In this document: positions 29,555 to 42,217 of the stretch, one piece after another
Layout of the letters: every line of letters starts with the position of its first letter
Numbering within the stretch: the stretch's first letter is position 1
NCBI RefSeq assembly: GCF_003054445.1
Contig: NC_042508.1
Span: 1,550,001-1,614,000, forward strand
DNA from: Pichia kudriavzevii
Taxonomy: Eukaryota > Ascomycota > Pichiomycetes > Pichiales > Pichiaceae
Direction: 5' to 3'
DNA length: 64,000 nt
Notes under the pieces: model-generated
What the model was told of the DNA's origin: nothing
What the model saw: only the letters and a program-made list of their open reading frames with translations
Database searches by the model: none
Position numbers and translations under genes: made by a program

Positions 29555-29855
29555 TTAGACTATTCACTGTTAACTACTGGTATTTGAAAACAAAATGCTA
29601 GAATGGGCAAGATGTCTAATACCTCTGCTAAATGATTGTCTTGGGTTATATTCTTTTGAAAGTATACTCACATGAGAAATCCTCAAGAGAAACGGGTTTG
29701 TTTCAGAATTTCCGCGGGGAGGGAACAAATGCTTGTATGTGCAAATCTTATTTAGTGAGAATTTGCGATAGCGTGTGAAAAGCCACTGATAATCCTTTAC
29801 TGTTGGGTTACACATTCTTCAACGTGTCCGACAATTGCTCTTCAGATTCCAGACA
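29555..29855. promoter_or_regulatory. Divergent promoter BAR gene / USP gene
   Basis: 301 bp. The only notable element is a GC-rich patch around 29712-29726 (CCGCGGGGAGGG). I see no clear TATA or known factor site. Confidence 0.35.
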
Positions 29856-32744
29856 ATGAAGGTCCCGTCAAACTACCATGGAGTGTTACTTTTTGATGAC
29901 GCAGAACCTAAAACTCCGGTAAAACTTTCTATGGAACGGAAAGCAATCTTCAGACAGGTAGTTTCTCTGTTATCATCCAATTTGGGGAAAAATGCAGCCA
30001 AGAACCCTGAAAATAACAGGTTGGTTGCAGTTATGATCACGCTACTCAACTTGGAGGCCAATACCCCTGCAAATGTACATTTGGCGTATAAATTCTTCAG
30101 ATTGTACCAGCTCTCCTTTGAGGGCAAGCTTATATCATGCCAGGGGACTAATCGAAATAGACACGGTGAAATTAATTTAGTTGGAATGGATAATTTTTGG
30201 AAGACAACATGCTATCTAGATTCCCTATTGGTTGCCCTATTCTACTCTAATTCTTCATTTGATTATTTACTTGACCAAACTGTGGACCCTACATTGTCTC
30301 CTGAACTTCAAAAACAGGCAGAAAGATTGAAAGTTATGCTCAGGTTTATAACCAATCTTCTTAGAGCCGGTGAACATATAAATATTTTTATAATGTATCA
30401 ATTATTATTGGTGTTGAACTCAATGGGGTTCGAGATGTTTTTGAGTGGGAAACAACAAGATTCGTTACAAGCGTTTGAGCTTCTAGCTGAGTCATTATCC
30501 TTGCCATTATTGACTTTGAAATTGGATATCATACATACAGGAGAATTAAGTGTTAATGACGATTTACGACTAATAGGAGAGCGTTCGCTTATGATTTCTA
30601 TCCCCCCAAATACAAGCGTCACCGAACCTCCGATTACCTTAGAGGAATGTTTGAATTCATACTTCAACAACTCAATCACTGTTAGAAGACATATTGATAA
30701 CAAAAAAAGTTTTTCAATGTCCCCAATGACACCAGTGGTGCATAATTTCCAGCCATATATTGAGAATGATGCAATTTCTACGCCCAGCTCATCCTACGTG
30801 CCACCTCCGAGGGAAAGCACTTATATGGAAGGACGTGGTGGCACAGCTGGTAAAGCTGATGAGAATGCAATTCAACAAGAGGATACAGAAGTTTTACTTT
30901 CAGATAATGAAGAAGAACTTAATGAATATAAGAAATTAGGAATTTTAACTTCATCTGTATCAATCATCAACAAGGCTCGGAGAGCTTCTTCTTTAGCAAA
31001 TAGTAAACCAATATACAAAGTCAGGAATGCAGAAGATGATATCAGTGAGTGTATTTCACCTAGTCAATCGGCAACAACTGCAGATGAGGAACTTACACCC
31101 TCAGGATCATGCGTATCATCCTTAGTTAATGGATCATTGCAGACTCCCTCCGTGCTCAATCAGAGAAGCTTAACGCATTCACTTGTTGAATATTCTCCTA
31201 GTGAAAATGTAAATAGGTCGAACACCTTAGATTCATCATTGATGGGATCGTACAAGAATTTCACTCAAAAGCTGGAGAGACAAAGAACCAGGTCATCTAC
31301 ATTGACCAGCGTTTTGAATAATGTTACAACCATAAATCCTACAAGGCTTACTAGAAGGGAGTCTTCAGTTTCAAACACGGAAGTATCGTTACCTGCATGG
31401 ATGTACTTACAGCTTCTTCCTTACTATACTGATCCAGAAATAAAGCTAACAGTTGAAAACCATGAAGAATATTACCGTCGCAGGACTTCAAGGTCTAAAA
31501 CAATTGAATCCGCACAGCAATTAAAGAACGATGCAACTTCAGCTAAAGAAAATTTTAAGGAACTAAGGGATATGAATCCATTTGATGAAGAGTCATCTTT
31601 TGATAAACGCTTTGGTAATAAAAGACCGGTAGTACCTATTTGTTTAAAGCGTTACACATGGAATGATCGTGGTCAACCTGTAAAGAATAACCGAAAAGTA
31701 ATTATTCCTGAGATTATAAAGTATCCATATTTCATTGCAGAAGATAGATCAAAACCAGGTTATGTTGATTTCAAACGCTCCTACGATCACAAAGCACCAC
31801 ATGGTTCCTTTATGCTAGTTCTATTAAGTTGTGTATGCCATAGGGGCTCATCAATAAATTCAGGTCATTATGTCACGGTTACACGTAAGCGAAACTATGA
31901 TATCTATAAACCAGAAAACAAAAGTGATTGGTTAATTTTCAATGATTTGGAAGATGGCAAGGAAAAGGTAAAACAAGTTACGTTTGATGAGGCGATGGAA
32001 CAAGAAGACCCATATTTATTGTTTTATGGGATTTATGAACTTGATACTCCGTCACCACAAATATTACAAGGCTTCAAAGAAAATTTTTGGGGCCGGAAAC
32101 AGAGTGTTGTAAGCGGGTTTAGTGCAGTAAGTGATTTTTCTGAAAACACCTTGCAGGAAAAGCCCAACGATGAGCTAAAAATCACTTCTGCGACAAAACA
32201 TGTTATGCTAGGATTGAGCGGGTTGACTCTGAACAAATCGAGAAACAAAACTACCAGTGCTGAAAATGACGACGTTTTTGAGGACTATTATTGGTATGAT
32301 GACTCATCTTTGAGTAAGATTAAGTCTAATGGTTCATGTCTAAATAAAGCTGCAAGTTCAAATCCACCCTCTACAATCACTTCTGCTGTTTCAAGTACTA
32401 AACAGGAGTCTGATGAAGAAGATGATGATAAAGTCATCAACAACGAGAAAGAAGAGGACGCAATATATCCCTTTGAGGAAAAAGGGTTAGACGGATACTA
32501 TGATGAATCAACGGACCCGTTGAGCAAGCGTTCATATCGAAAATCGATTAATATGGATGTGGAAAAGGTACATCCAGTAATATCGATAAATTCAAATGGA
32601 AAGACCTTGGTGAGTATTCCTAAACTCGAATCAAAGTCAACCAATGCATCATCCGCTCAGAAAAAATCAAAACAGACTTCTGAATCTAAGCATCATAAAA
32701 AGAAAACTTCTGTAAAAAAATTATTGAAAAAAGTATTCAGTTGA
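29856..32744 (+). CDS. Divergent USP (C19) ubiquitin-specific protease
   Basis: A 962-aa protein whose catalytic boxes are USP-like but unusual. The Cys box reads MDNFWKTTCYLDSLLVALFYS (Cys119), nearer to the CYLD type (CYLDS) than to the common NxGNTCYMNS form. The His box is SGHYVTVTRKR (His671), followed by WLIFND and YLLFYGIYEL. The fold is split by a long, Ser-rich low-complexity insert (about residues 260-560). The C-terminus is acidic and then strongly basic (KKTSVKKLLKKVFS). It presumably removes ubiquitin from proteins; the substrate is unknown. The start is ATG 29856 (MKVPSNYHGV). I do not match it to a named yeast UBP. Confidence 0.78.
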   Translation: MKVPSNYHGVLLFDDAEPKTPVKLSMERKAIFRQVVSLLSSNLGKNAAKNPENNRLVAVMITLLNLEANTPANVHLAYKFFRLYQLSFEGKLISCQGTNRNRHGEINLVGMDNFWKTTCYLDSLLVALFYSNSSFDYLLDQTVDPTLSPELQKQAERLKVMLRFITNLLRAGEHINIFIMYQLLLVLNSMGFEMFLSGKQQDSLQAFELLAESLSLPLLTLKLDIIHTGELSVNDDLRLIGERSLMISIPPNTSVTEPPITLEECLNSYFNNSITVRRHIDNKKSFSMSPMTPVVHNFQPYIENDAISTPSSSYVPPPRESTYMEGRGGTAGKADENAIQQEDTEVLLSDNEEELNEYKKLGILTSSVSIINKARRASSLANSKPIYKVRNAEDDISECISPSQSATTADEELTPSGSCVSSLVNGSLQTPSVLNQRSLTHSLVEYSPSENVNRSNTLDSSLMGSYKNFTQKLERQRTRSSTLTSVLNNVTTINPTRLTRRESSVSNTEVSLPAWMYLQLLPYYTDPEIKLTVENHEEYYRRRTSRSKTIESAQQLKNDATSAKENFKELRDMNPFDEESSFDKRFGNKRPVVPICLKRYTWNDRGQPVKNNRKVIIPEIIKYPYFIAEDRSKPGYVDFKRSYDHKAPHGSFMLVLLSCVCHRGSSINSGHYVTVTRKRNYDIYKPENKSDWLIFNDLEDGKEKVKQVTFDEAMEQEDPYLLFYGIYELDTPSPQILQGFKENFWGRKQSVVSGFSAVSDFSENTLQEKPNDELKITSATKHVMLGLSGLTLNKSRNKTTSAENDDVFEDYYWYDDSSLSKIKSNGSCLNKAASSNPPSTITSAVSSTKQESDEEDDDKVINNEKEEDAIYPFEEKGLDGYYDESTDPLSKRSYRKSINMDVEKVHPVISINSNGKTLVSIPKLESKSTNASSAQKKSKQTSESKHHKKKTSVKKLLKKVFS

Positions 32745-32819
32745 AATGAATAATTAAACATTTGTATAGAAAAGTTATTTGCTATTTCTCTCTCCATCAT
32801 ATAAATTGTATAGTATATG

Positions 32820-35800
32820 TTAATGTTTACCACCTTTACTCAAGAAATCTTTCTCAATTTCTGATGTAAACTGATCAACAAAGTCTAGACCTGGATTATT
32901 ATCGTTTGTAGAAAAGAAGTTAAACAATTTTTCACTTGGATTCTTGTTGAAAAAATCATCAAATAATTCTTGGTTTGCATTGCTGAAGTTGATATTTGGC
33001 AAAGTTCCCTCTAAGTTTTGATATCCTTGGTTAGTTCCCGGTGGTTTTGTTTCTTTTTGATCGTATTCTGAAGGTACTGTTGACATGTTTTGGTATATAC
33101 CTTGATTATTATACCACGACGGAGCCATATTCTCATTTCCAGTATAAGTGGCACTATTCTGAGGAGGGTGTTGGTATTGTCCCACTGGGAATGAATCAAC
33201 TTTGGTAGGTAGGTCCGGCTGTTCATCAGTATCTTGAAACTCCGGGTCTTTCTCGTACTCACGTATGCCATTTCGTAATTTGTCATTACGTTCTCGGATT
33301 TGTGTCTTGAACTGGGAGCACAAGTACATCAAGATGGTAGAATATCGAGTACATAAATGTAACTCATCAGGAGCCGCATATCTTAGGCAAATAGCAGTTT
33401 TTTGTAATAATGTGATAATTTCTTCTAAGGGTATGACACTCAATTTCAAAATCTCCCCATTAGTATTTTCTTCAACTGAATGTCCCTCAAACGCGCTGGA
33501 AGATGATTCGGATCTATCTCGAGAAACATCACCACTGTTTTTATTTGTTTGAACTTCAGTAGTCAAAGTTAAATAACATTTAACAATAAAAGAAACACTT
33601 TTGATCACACGAGTTACCCATCTGACAGGCATGTATTTCAAAAGTTTTAATTTTTTAACCCTTTGAATAACAGCCAAGACTTCCTTAGCAGCTTTGTATG
33701 CCAATTCAACGTACCTAGAGTATCTCGATAACTCATCCAGCCTTAGATTTCTACCTTTCTTTGAGTTCCTTAGATTGGAATTGACTGATGTGTCACCTGA
33801 TAAAGCTAATGAATATAGGTATAACTTGGTGTAATAATAATCTAAAATAAGAGACTCACGCTCGATACCAATGGTCAAGTCCTTCTCTAGTTTTGGATTT
33901 ACTGAAATCAAGTACAGCCAATCAGGCGATCCCTCATCACCGCATGAGGCCAAGGGAGCACAATGAACATTCGAGGGTTTCAATAGTTTGTGATATTTTC
34001 TATACCAGTTCTCTAGAATAGGAGATAGTATATCAAGTATGGCCAATGTCTGATATTTATCGAGGGTAATAAATTTAGGTCTAGTGCCATATAGAGTTTC
34101 ATAGCACAACGAAAAGAATTGTAACAATTCGATATTTGCCTTTTGATACGAGGTAAAACCATATTCTACTTCATTGACGTCAACTTCACTTAGTGTTTGC
34201 TGTAACATTGATTTTTTATTTAAACCAACGGCAATGTTAATTTCAGATATATGAGTAGCAATAAATATAAGTGGATCAGTTTCCAATAAAAAGGATAATC
34301 GGGTAGCAGTTCCAATTAGCATGAAGCTCATAATTTCACTTCTTTTCATAGCACTCAATCCGGCGAATTCTTCTTCTGATTCGTTTTCCGTTTGCTGGTT
34401 TTCTAACCGATGCTGTTGTAATTGTGTAGTTTGAGGTAATTGTTGTTGTTGCTGAGCAGATTGCGAGGACTTACGTTTTGATTTTAGATGAGTCGGATCT
34501 TTACCCACATTTTTGTTTTTGTTTGTCTTACGATTTGCCAAAGAGTCATCATGCGATGAGTTTGCATAATCTCCCCACCTAAAATGAATTGCCCTTGGAT
34601 TCCATTCTGTGAACAGCAAAAAAGTAAGGATTGTACCAACACTTCTACTCGAAGATTCTCCCCATACGGTCATACTCATCAACCTTTGACAGTAAATCCA
34701 CAATTTCTCATGTACTGCTAAGTGTCTTTCACCAACGACATTGTTCATGTAAATGTTTTTCTCTCCTCTTATAGCCTTTCTACTCTCGGTGTCATCATCC
34801 AAGGTCTTGTCCCAATCTCCTATTTTCTCAGGCAATGAATTATACCTTGACGAAATTGCCAAGATGGCACATAATAGAATTGGATAATTAGCAAGTACGT
34901 TGTGGTTCCTCATTTCTTTAGGTACATAGGGGTAAAATGGGTGCAATGTGATGAAAAATAGCCGTATCAGACGTTTCGCTTCAACGTCAGTCAAGATATA
35001 GTTCTCCTTAACGGCATCTGGTTCGTTCGACGAAATGATATAATCTATTTCATCCAACTGTGTGGTGGGACGTTGGATCATACTATGAGTTGTAGTTAAG
35101 GGAGGGATTGTAAACCTATCATTATTCATGATTGGATTCAAATTAACACCCGACTTATCATGTCCAAAAGTATCTTGAATTGGCTCGCTATCTTTAGCCG
35201 AAGACATAATCTTTGAATCAAAGTAAGAATTGGACGGCGAATCATTCACATTTGAGCTTGAAACCGATCTGGGAATTGGAACTGATTTTTCTAGCTCTGA
35301 TAAACGCTCTGCTTCACTTGCATGATCTCTATAGGTTGCCTGTGACGCCACATTGCCTGACACATGGGCAAGATAAATCATGGTTGCATTGTTTGTAAAA
35401 TTTTGGACACCTAAGGGTACCGAAGAGTTGGAATGTAATTCAGACAAGTTAATCTTCTTGATAGTCTTTTCACTGCTGTTGCCGCTTGAATCTTGATTGC
35501 CCTGATCCAATTTAGGATCGCTTTCGAAAGACTGGGAACGTGATGGTCTATGTGTTGGGTGTTTCTGAGAAGGAGGTAGTGAGCCACTCATTTGATAAAA
35601 ATCAGAAGACAAGGTTTCCTTCAAAAGGAGTGGGTTTGGATTATTTGTCATTGGTATATTGATATTTTTCATTGCATGATTTTCATTCAACATTGATGAG
35701 TTGGCATGGAAATAGGGATTGGGCAGTGGTAATATTGGATTAATCGAGTTTGGATGGGACACTGTTTGGGTGGTTCGGGTCTTTTGTTTCGTCGAGCCTC

Positions 35801-35978
35801 TTTTGGAGTCTACAAAGACACATTCTTTACGTTCTCTCTTACATCTTGCACAAGGAGGGTCATGTGGGTTGTCGACACTACCCAAGTCGCATTTCACTTT
35901 CCTGGTTCGACAGTTTAGACAGGCAACATAGTTCCTCTTGAACTGGGGCTTTTTGACAGTACTTTTTGGTCCTACCAT
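32820..35978 (-). CDS. Zn2Cys6 transcription factor, Aro80-like
   Basis: The 1052-aa protein opens with a binuclear zinc cluster, YVACLNCRTRKVKCDLG...DPPCARCKRERKECVF, with cysteines at 20, 23, 30, 43, 46 and 53 and a 12-residue middle loop. The cluster and its DNPHDPPC loop resemble Aro80, the activator of aromatic amino-acid catabolism genes, but I cannot align the rest. A fungal-specific regulatory domain follows (FFITLHPFYPYVPKEM, NYPILLCAILAISSRYN). The middle contains a Gln-rich stretch and the C-terminus is Asn/Gln/Pro-rich, fit for activation. The start chosen is ATG 35978 (MVGPKSTVKK); longer readings need non-ATG starts and put hydrophobic residues in front. It converges on the USP gene. 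Confidence 0.8.
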   Translation of the reverse strand: MVGPKSTVKKPQFKRNYVACLNCRTRKVKCDLGSVDNPHDPPCARCKRERKECVFVDSKRGSTKQKTRTTQTVSHPNSINPILPLPNPYFHANSSMLNENHAMKNINIPMTNNPNPLLLKETLSSDFYQMSGSLPPSQKHPTHRPSRSQSFESDPKLDQGNQDSSGNSSEKTIKKINLSELHSNSSVPLGVQNFTNNATMIYLAHVSGNVASQATYRDHASEAERLSELEKSVPIPRSVSSSNVNDSPSNSYFDSKIMSSAKDSEPIQDTFGHDKSGVNLNPIMNNDRFTIPPLTTTHSMIQRPTTQLDEIDYIISSNEPDAVKENYILTDVEAKRLIRLFFITLHPFYPYVPKEMRNHNVLANYPILLCAILAISSRYNSLPEKIGDWDKTLDDDTESRKAIRGEKNIYMNNVVGERHLAVHEKLWIYCQRLMSMTVWGESSSRSVGTILTFLLFTEWNPRAIHFRWGDYANSSHDDSLANRKTNKNKNVGKDPTHLKSKRKSSQSAQQQQQLPQTTQLQQHRLENQQTENESEEEFAGLSAMKRSEIMSFMLIGTATRLSFLLETDPLIFIATHISEINIAVGLNKKSMLQQTLSEVDVNEVEYGFTSYQKANIELLQFFSLCYETLYGTRPKFITLDKYQTLAILDILSPILENWYRKYHKLLKPSNVHCAPLASCGDEGSPDWLYLISVNPKLEKDLTIGIERESLILDYYYTKLYLYSLALSGDTSVNSNLRNSKKGRNLRLDELSRYSRYVELAYKAAKEVLAVIQRVKKLKLLKYMPVRWVTRVIKSVSFIVKCYLTLTTEVQTNKNSGDVSRDRSESSSSAFEGHSVEENTNGEILKLSVIPLEEIITLLQKTAICLRYAAPDELHLCTRYSTILMYLCSQFKTQIRERNDKLRNGIREYEKDPEFQDTDEQPDLPTKVDSFPVGQYQHPPQNSATYTGNENMAPSWYNNQGIYQNMSTVPSEYDQKETKPPGTNQGYQNLEGTLPNINFSNANQELFDDFFNKNPSEKLFNFFSTNDNNPGLDFVDQFTSEIEKDFLSKGGKH

Positions 35979-36813
35979 CTGTGAATATCTTGGTTGCCAA
36001 ACGAATCGGTTGTTTAAGGTTAGAGACGGGAGGTGATGTAGCTGCGACAAAATTATGCAGAGAAAGATGGACCACACCCGCTGCGACACAAATTATCCGT
36101 TTATCAAGAGAAGAAAAAAATGAAGAGCGTGATAAACGAATTTCCGTGTTTAAGAGTCAACATGGAATGGCTTCGACGGTACCATTGGATATTCTTGGAG
36201 TCTTTGCATTGTGTCTGAGACACGTGGAAATAACCATGTGGAGCCAAAGCCTGTTTGAGGATGTGTAACTTATAACTCTGTCATGGAGGTGCTGTCCGTC
36301 CATATATCCTTCCTACGGATAGGAGAGGGAACTACAAGGGGTATAGTCGAGTGTAATTATGAACGTTACACCCTTGGGGTTAGCATGGGATGATGATTTC
36401 TTCTATTCTTTTTATTTGAAGTAATAGCAAATCAACAAAAACAGCAAATAGCATCAGCAACAAGGGAGTATCAACCGTGTCTGTATATGCACGGTAAAGA
36501 CCTTAAACAAACCAAGTGATTCTGAAGGGCATGAATTGCGAGGGAAGTTATGTTTGTGGTCCCATCTAATAGAAGATCTGTATGCCAATATATGTAGAGC
36601 GGTACACAAATATATAAGTATATAAGTATATATGCCAATGAATGAACAGGCTTTAAGGGGCTGTTCCAATGACAGACCAGACGTGGAAGCACATTTACAC
36701 AACAAGTGTACAAAGAGTGCAAGCAAGTTTTAAATTCTAGTGAATTTATAGTTACCCAAAGGATCAGAAGAGGTAAGAATAGAATTTTTATAGATTATAC
36801 TATGTTCCAAGGG
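35979..36813. promoter_or_regulatory. Upstream region of the Zn2Cys6 gene and UBC4 3' flank
   Basis: 835 bp without a supported gene. A CACGTG E-box lies at 36221-36226, about 245 bp from the Zn2Cys6 start. An alternating TATA/AGTATA stretch sits near 36608-36633. The short frames present do not look coding. Confidence 0.4.
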
Positions 36814-37863
<1,050 letters not shown>

Positions 37864-40506
37864 ATGGAGAAGTGTTTTATGGACGAAATTGTGCGAGTAC
37901 AATCCGACAAGTCGGATTCGGGCAAGTCATTGTTTGATTCCCCAAACGGGCACTTGGACTCCACGTCCAACTCCAACATTGATTCAGATGACGCCAATGC
38001 GTTTCTTAACGGGAAACCGTATACGCCTCCAAAGAAAAACAGGGCGTCTCATAACAAGATTGAGAAAAAGTACAGGACAAACATCAACACCAAATTTGTT
38101 GAATTGAAGGATGCCGTCCCCACTTTGAGGGTGTTGGACAGCAACACTGTGATTGACTTTGACGAGTTGGAAGGATTAGCACCTGCTTCCAAGATCAACA
38201 AGGCTACAATTCTCTCAAAGGCAACCGAGTACATCAAGCATTTGGAATCGAAAAATAGGGGGCTGTTAAATGAAATTCGAAGGTTAAGATCGGATCCTAA
38301 TTATACCTATCGATCGCAGAGCTCGATGCAGAACCTCCCCATAGAAGTCATAAACAATTTGCAAGACGTGCAGACTTGTCATGTTGTCATGCCGCAGCGC
38401 CAGGAATCGCAAACCTATAGGCATGATGAAATGCCAATCTATCCTATAAATGAACCCCAACAGCTGCCTCATTTATCAAAGTTTCCCCCAATACATTCAT
38501 CTTATCTCCCTTCCACTTCCACACAGAGCCATCACGACTCTATCTCCTCAATGGATCAAGCAGCTTCGGAATATCTAGAGTCCAAATACCGTACTCTCTC
38601 TACAAATTCTACTAATCAATCCCCCCGATATACAACTGTCAGTGGCCCCCGTTCATATGGTTACAGCACAATCATGGGAAGTGCAAACGAGATGGAAACC
38701 CCTTCTACAGGTGAAGACGACAGGCAGAACTTCACAGATTCTTCTTCATATTTCCACTCATATCCAAATATTGCCGACGATAATTACTCCCTGCCAAAGA
38801 AGATAATGGTTGCAGGAGTTGCTGCATTGGTTGGCTCAAATATTCAATCTTCTAATGATCATTATCATTCTCTAAATGCAGCTCCACTGACTCTGCTATT
38901 TGCCAAATCAATACACCTGCTCCAAATTGCTACATTGGTATCTTGCATTTACTATTTTGTTTATCCTTTGATCAATGGCATCGTTGCAACTTTCAATAGT
39001 AAGGGAAAAACTCTAAATAAGTTGGATAATTGTCAATATCCTTATTATTTCGCAATGTTTGCCAAGATGTTCAAGCTTCTATCATCCACCAAACCTTCAA
39101 CAGAAACCCCTTTAAACTCTTTCCCCATCAAGGTAACTTCATTTCCAACTTCCCACATTGGAATACTACTGTCATACATGAGACTGCTAAATGTAATGGA
39201 CCGATCTAGCTTTAAAGATACAGAAAAGTCCCACTTGGCAACACCGGTTGAGCATACTTTTAATAAAATCATTCTCTTAAACTTGTTCTTAACAAAATCT
39301 CCAATTATTGGAAACTCGCTTGGATTTAAAAGACGAATCCAATTTCTCATTGGGTCTTTATCAGAACATTCGAAAGTGGAAAGTCAAACTCATAACCATT
39401 CTAAAATAGTCGAGTTTGTTGAGCTGGATCCTTCCTTCTTTCGTTCGAAATCTTTAAATTCTCAATTACCACGTATTCTACTTTCGTTGAATAGGACCAA
39501 GTCAAGCCAAGACACTGCAAGAGAGTTGTTTGGTGATAATGGCCTTTTGAGTGTTGGTTGTGGATATAATTCGGTTTACGAATATCTTATGAACACCCCA
39601 TCTAACAAGTTAAATTTGTTTGAGCTAGTCACTATCTTATGGTGTGTTGATAACGTAAGGGATAGAATGGTTAAATTTCTATCTGATCTAACTTGCGAGG
39701 ATCAAAACTCGTCGAGAACCCATGATGATATCATCAAGCTATGCCAAGATATGGAGAAAATAGAGGCTTTTGTTCCTGCTCCCTGTATTAAACTGATTAA
39801 ATGCTGCAAAATATTCAAAAGTATTCTTAATCCAAAGGATGAGAGTTACTTGAACGACTCACTAAAAATCATACTTTTAAGTGTGGAAGAAAAATTAATG
39901 AGAAATGCAAATAAATCAGACAGAGAATTATGTGATGTGTTGTTAACCATCTTACGTTCCCCACAGCCTTTGCTGGCTAAGACTTTACAAATTGTGGCAA
40001 AGATTCAGAAGGTTACCTCAGAATCTTCGAAATCTATAGACTTCATTTCAGACGAAAATAGGTTGTCTCTAATTTGTTCTATTATTTTGCATCAGTATTC
40101 CACTGGTAACTCTAGGTATGGCCGCTCTCTTCTTAAGTATTTAAAAACAGAGAAAACAAGGAAGTTTTTATGCTCAAATTCCATTTCTCTAATGTCCTTA
40201 ATTGCTGCTTTCAATACATTGATTGTCGTGCTAGAGACTGATGACGCGGATCTAGAAAACAATAGTCAATCTTCGGAAATTTCAGATGCAAACGTGGACA
40301 TTGCAACTATAGATATAGAAGAACATCAAATCCTAGAAGACTTACTTTGTGGTTTGAGACTTTATGTTGGTCAGGGATCAGGTGGCTGTGCTGACGAAAG
40401 CGCAGACTATGATATTTTAAGTTTGCACTACGGTTTACAAAGTGAGCTAAGCCACAAATTGCTTGAACTTGCTAAAGAACTAGTAGGTTATGCAGATAGT
40501 AACTAA
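37864..40506 (+). CDS. Membrane-anchored SREBP-like bHLH transcription factor (Cph2/Hms1 family)
   Basis: The 880-aa protein has a bHLH domain at about residues 60-131: [31 protein letters not shown], a long loop, and [24 protein letters not shown]. The Tyr in EKKYR replaces the usual Arg, the hallmark of SREBP proteins. Two hydrophobic stretches follow, a weak one at about 308-325 ([11 protein letters not shown]) and a strong one at 344-377 ([26 protein letters not shown]). The C-terminal 500 residues are helical and match the layout of SREBP C-terminal regions. In Candida, Cph2 and Hms1 of this family control filamentation and metabolism; sterol sensing by SREBP is lost in many yeasts. The start is ATG 37864; ATG 37879 is an alternative. 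Confidence 0.85.
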   Translation: MEKCFMDEIVRVQSDKSDSGKSLFDSPNGHLDSTSNSNIDSDDANAFLNGKPYTPPKKNRASHNKIEKKYRTNINTKFVELKDAVPTLRVLDSNTVIDFDELEGLAPASKINKATILSKATEYIKHLESKNRGLLNEIRRLRSDPNYTYRSQSSMQNLPIEVINNLQDVQTCHVVMPQRQESQTYRHDEMPIYPINEPQQLPHLSKFPPIHSSYLPSTSTQSHHDSISSMDQAASEYLESKYRTLSTNSTNQSPRYTTVSGPRSYGYSTIMGSANEMETPSTGEDDRQNFTDSSSYFHSYPNIADDNYSLPKKIMVAGVAALVGSNIQSSNDHYHSLNAAPLTLLFAKSIHLLQIATLVSCIYYFVYPLINGIVATFNSKGKTLNKLDNCQYPYYFAMFAKMFKLLSSTKPSTETPLNSFPIKVTSFPTSHIGILLSYMRLLNVMDRSSFKDTEKSHLATPVEHTFNKIILLNLFLTKSPIIGNSLGFKRRIQFLIGSLSEHSKVESQTHNHSKIVEFVELDPSFFRSKSLNSQLPRILLSLNRTKSSQDTARELFGDNGLLSVGCGYNSVYEYLMNTPSNKLNLFELVTILWCVDNVRDRMVKFLSDLTCEDQNSSRTHDDIIKLCQDMEKIEAFVPAPCIKLIKCCKIFKSILNPKDESYLNDSLKIILLSVEEKLMRNANKSDRELCDVLLTILRSPQPLLAKTLQIVAKIQKVTSESSKSIDFISDENRLSLICSIILHQYSTGNSRYGRSLLKYLKTEKTRKFLCSNSISLMSLIAAFNTLIVVLETDDADLENNSQSSEISDANVDIATIDIEEHQILEDLLCGLRLYVGQGSGGCADESADYDILSLHYGLQSELSHKLLELAKELVGYADSN

Positions 40507-40849
40507 ACCAAACTTTTTCATCCCTGCAACTTCAGATGTTCTCTTTTTTACTTTTTCCAGCTGAATTTGCCCAAAAATTTTGTTTGTTTTAATAATCTAT
40601 CTTATTTAGTTATTTAGTTATTTTTAAGAAAATTTCTTATGTGAGCAATTGGTCTCTTTTTTTTTTTTGCAATGGTCAATTTTCAAGAGTTAGATTCATT
40701 TTTCCTTTTCCAGCAAAAAAACGTGGATCGCGGAAATTCGTGTCAAATCCATGCTCATTTTTTCTCTCCTGACCACATGAAGTTTCAGAGTAATCAGATA
40801 TACAATCAATCACTTTTGGTCACTATTTTCTATTGAATATATCATAGTA
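40507..40849. promoter_or_regulatory. SREBP-like 3' flank and SGF73 promoter
   Basis: 343 bp, AT-rich, with a doubled TTATTTAG near 40605-40622 and a T-run near 40657-40668. No known factor site is clear. Confidence 0.35.
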
Positions 40850-42140
40850 ATGGCCAAATCAGCATCACCAGATCTCTTGAAGAGGGCCTTAGGGGATAGT
40901 GCGAATGCACCAATAGGTACTATAAGAGATACCCATCTTCGAAATGACAAAACTATAGAACAAGATTCCATTCCGGAATTTCGACATTGGAAAGACATGG
41001 GATCATATCTTGATACATTGAAGCCTGTCCGTATTGATGAAGACGAAATTGATAATACCAGTGTTTTTCGTGGCGATGAATACGCCACAGATAACAAAAA
41101 TCCGTTATCTGAGCCTATCAAATATCGTGTATGTAATTTATGTGAAACTGCACTTCTAAATGACCACATGGCTGAACACATAGAAGAATGCCAGAGGAGA
41201 GCCAAACCGAAAGATGTGAAAATGGATGACCATGATCCTGAAAAAACCAATGGGAAACCTAGTAGCCCAGTGAAACAAAATGGAAACACTAAGAAGATTA
41301 CCAAGAAAAGAAAAAATGAATCATTAGATGACGACCAAGTGGTCAGTCAATCACAAGAGTCACAATCAGTAACTTCTTCTGTTGGATCTGCAGAACCTCA
41401 GAAGAAAAAAGCCAAAACCACGACGAAGAAAAAGGAGTCAAAACCAAAGGCAACAAAGGTAAAAGTAAAAGGCCCTGTTGATGTTGAGCGTCAATGTGGT
41501 GTTCCTTTACCGAATGGAGGGTTCTGTGCGAGGTCACTTACATGTAAAACACATTCAATGGGAGCCAAGCGTGCTGTTCAAGGGCGATCTGCTCCTTATG
41601 ATCAGTTGTTAGCTGCCTACCAGCGGAAGAATCAAGCTAAGATAGGAGCTGCTGCTGCCGCCGCCCAACAAGCAAAAGAAGATGCAATGCATGGGGCCGG
41701 AGTAGCATTGGATGACGAGGAAGAAACCAGGCAAGTGTTGTCAGGTGTTAGGAGAAGCGTCCCGATGCCCCTGGAAAGAGCTGTTTGCATTCCAACGAAC
41801 ATGCGAATTGGGTATTTAAGGATGCGAGAAATGTTTGCCACTAATTTACTACCAAGATTGCCCAACAATCCTTTAGGGAAGATGTATGCACGTGCAGCTG
41901 TTATGAATGTCGAGAATATAGGAGAAAGTTCATACTTTCCTGTTCGGTCTCAGCATCAAAAGAACAACCAACAACGACAGGCGATGAAAATTAACCAGGT
42001 TCAGTTACAAATGCAAAAGCAATCGCAGGTCCACAGTAACTCTCATGGAGCGATACAGGGGCATAGACCGAATGGTATTAATTTGGCAATGCTAACTCCA
42101 CAACAAAGGCAACAATTATTTCTTCGGCAGCAGCAGCAGC

Positions 42141-42180
<40 letters not shown>

Positions 42181-42217
42181 GCAGCAACAGCAGCAACAGC
42201 AGCAGCAAAAACCTTGA
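40850..42217 (+). CDS. SGF73: Sgf73, SAGA deubiquitinating-module subunit (ataxin-7 homologue)
   Basis: Anchors the histone H2B deubiquitinating module (Ubp8-Sgf11-Sus1) to SAGA. The 455-aa protein has the first zinc finger VCNLCETALL...HMAEHIEEC at about residues 94-115 and the SCA7 domain VERQCGVPLPNGGFCARSLTCKTHSMGAKRAV near residue 210. Between them lies a basic KKK-rich linker. The C-terminus is Gln-rich and ends in an uninterrupted 27-Gln run followed by Lys-Pro. Human ataxin-7 also carries polyglutamine, but at the N-terminus. Length is shorter than S. cerevisiae Sgf73 (657 aa). The start is the first ATG in frame. Confidence 0.93.
42128..42208 (+). repeat. CAG/CAA repeat encoding 27 Gln
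   Basis: 81 bp: four CAG, a long run of CAA, then mixed CAG/CAA. It encodes the C-terminal polyglutamine of Sgf73, two codons before the stop. The tract is likely length-variable. Confidence 0.95.
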
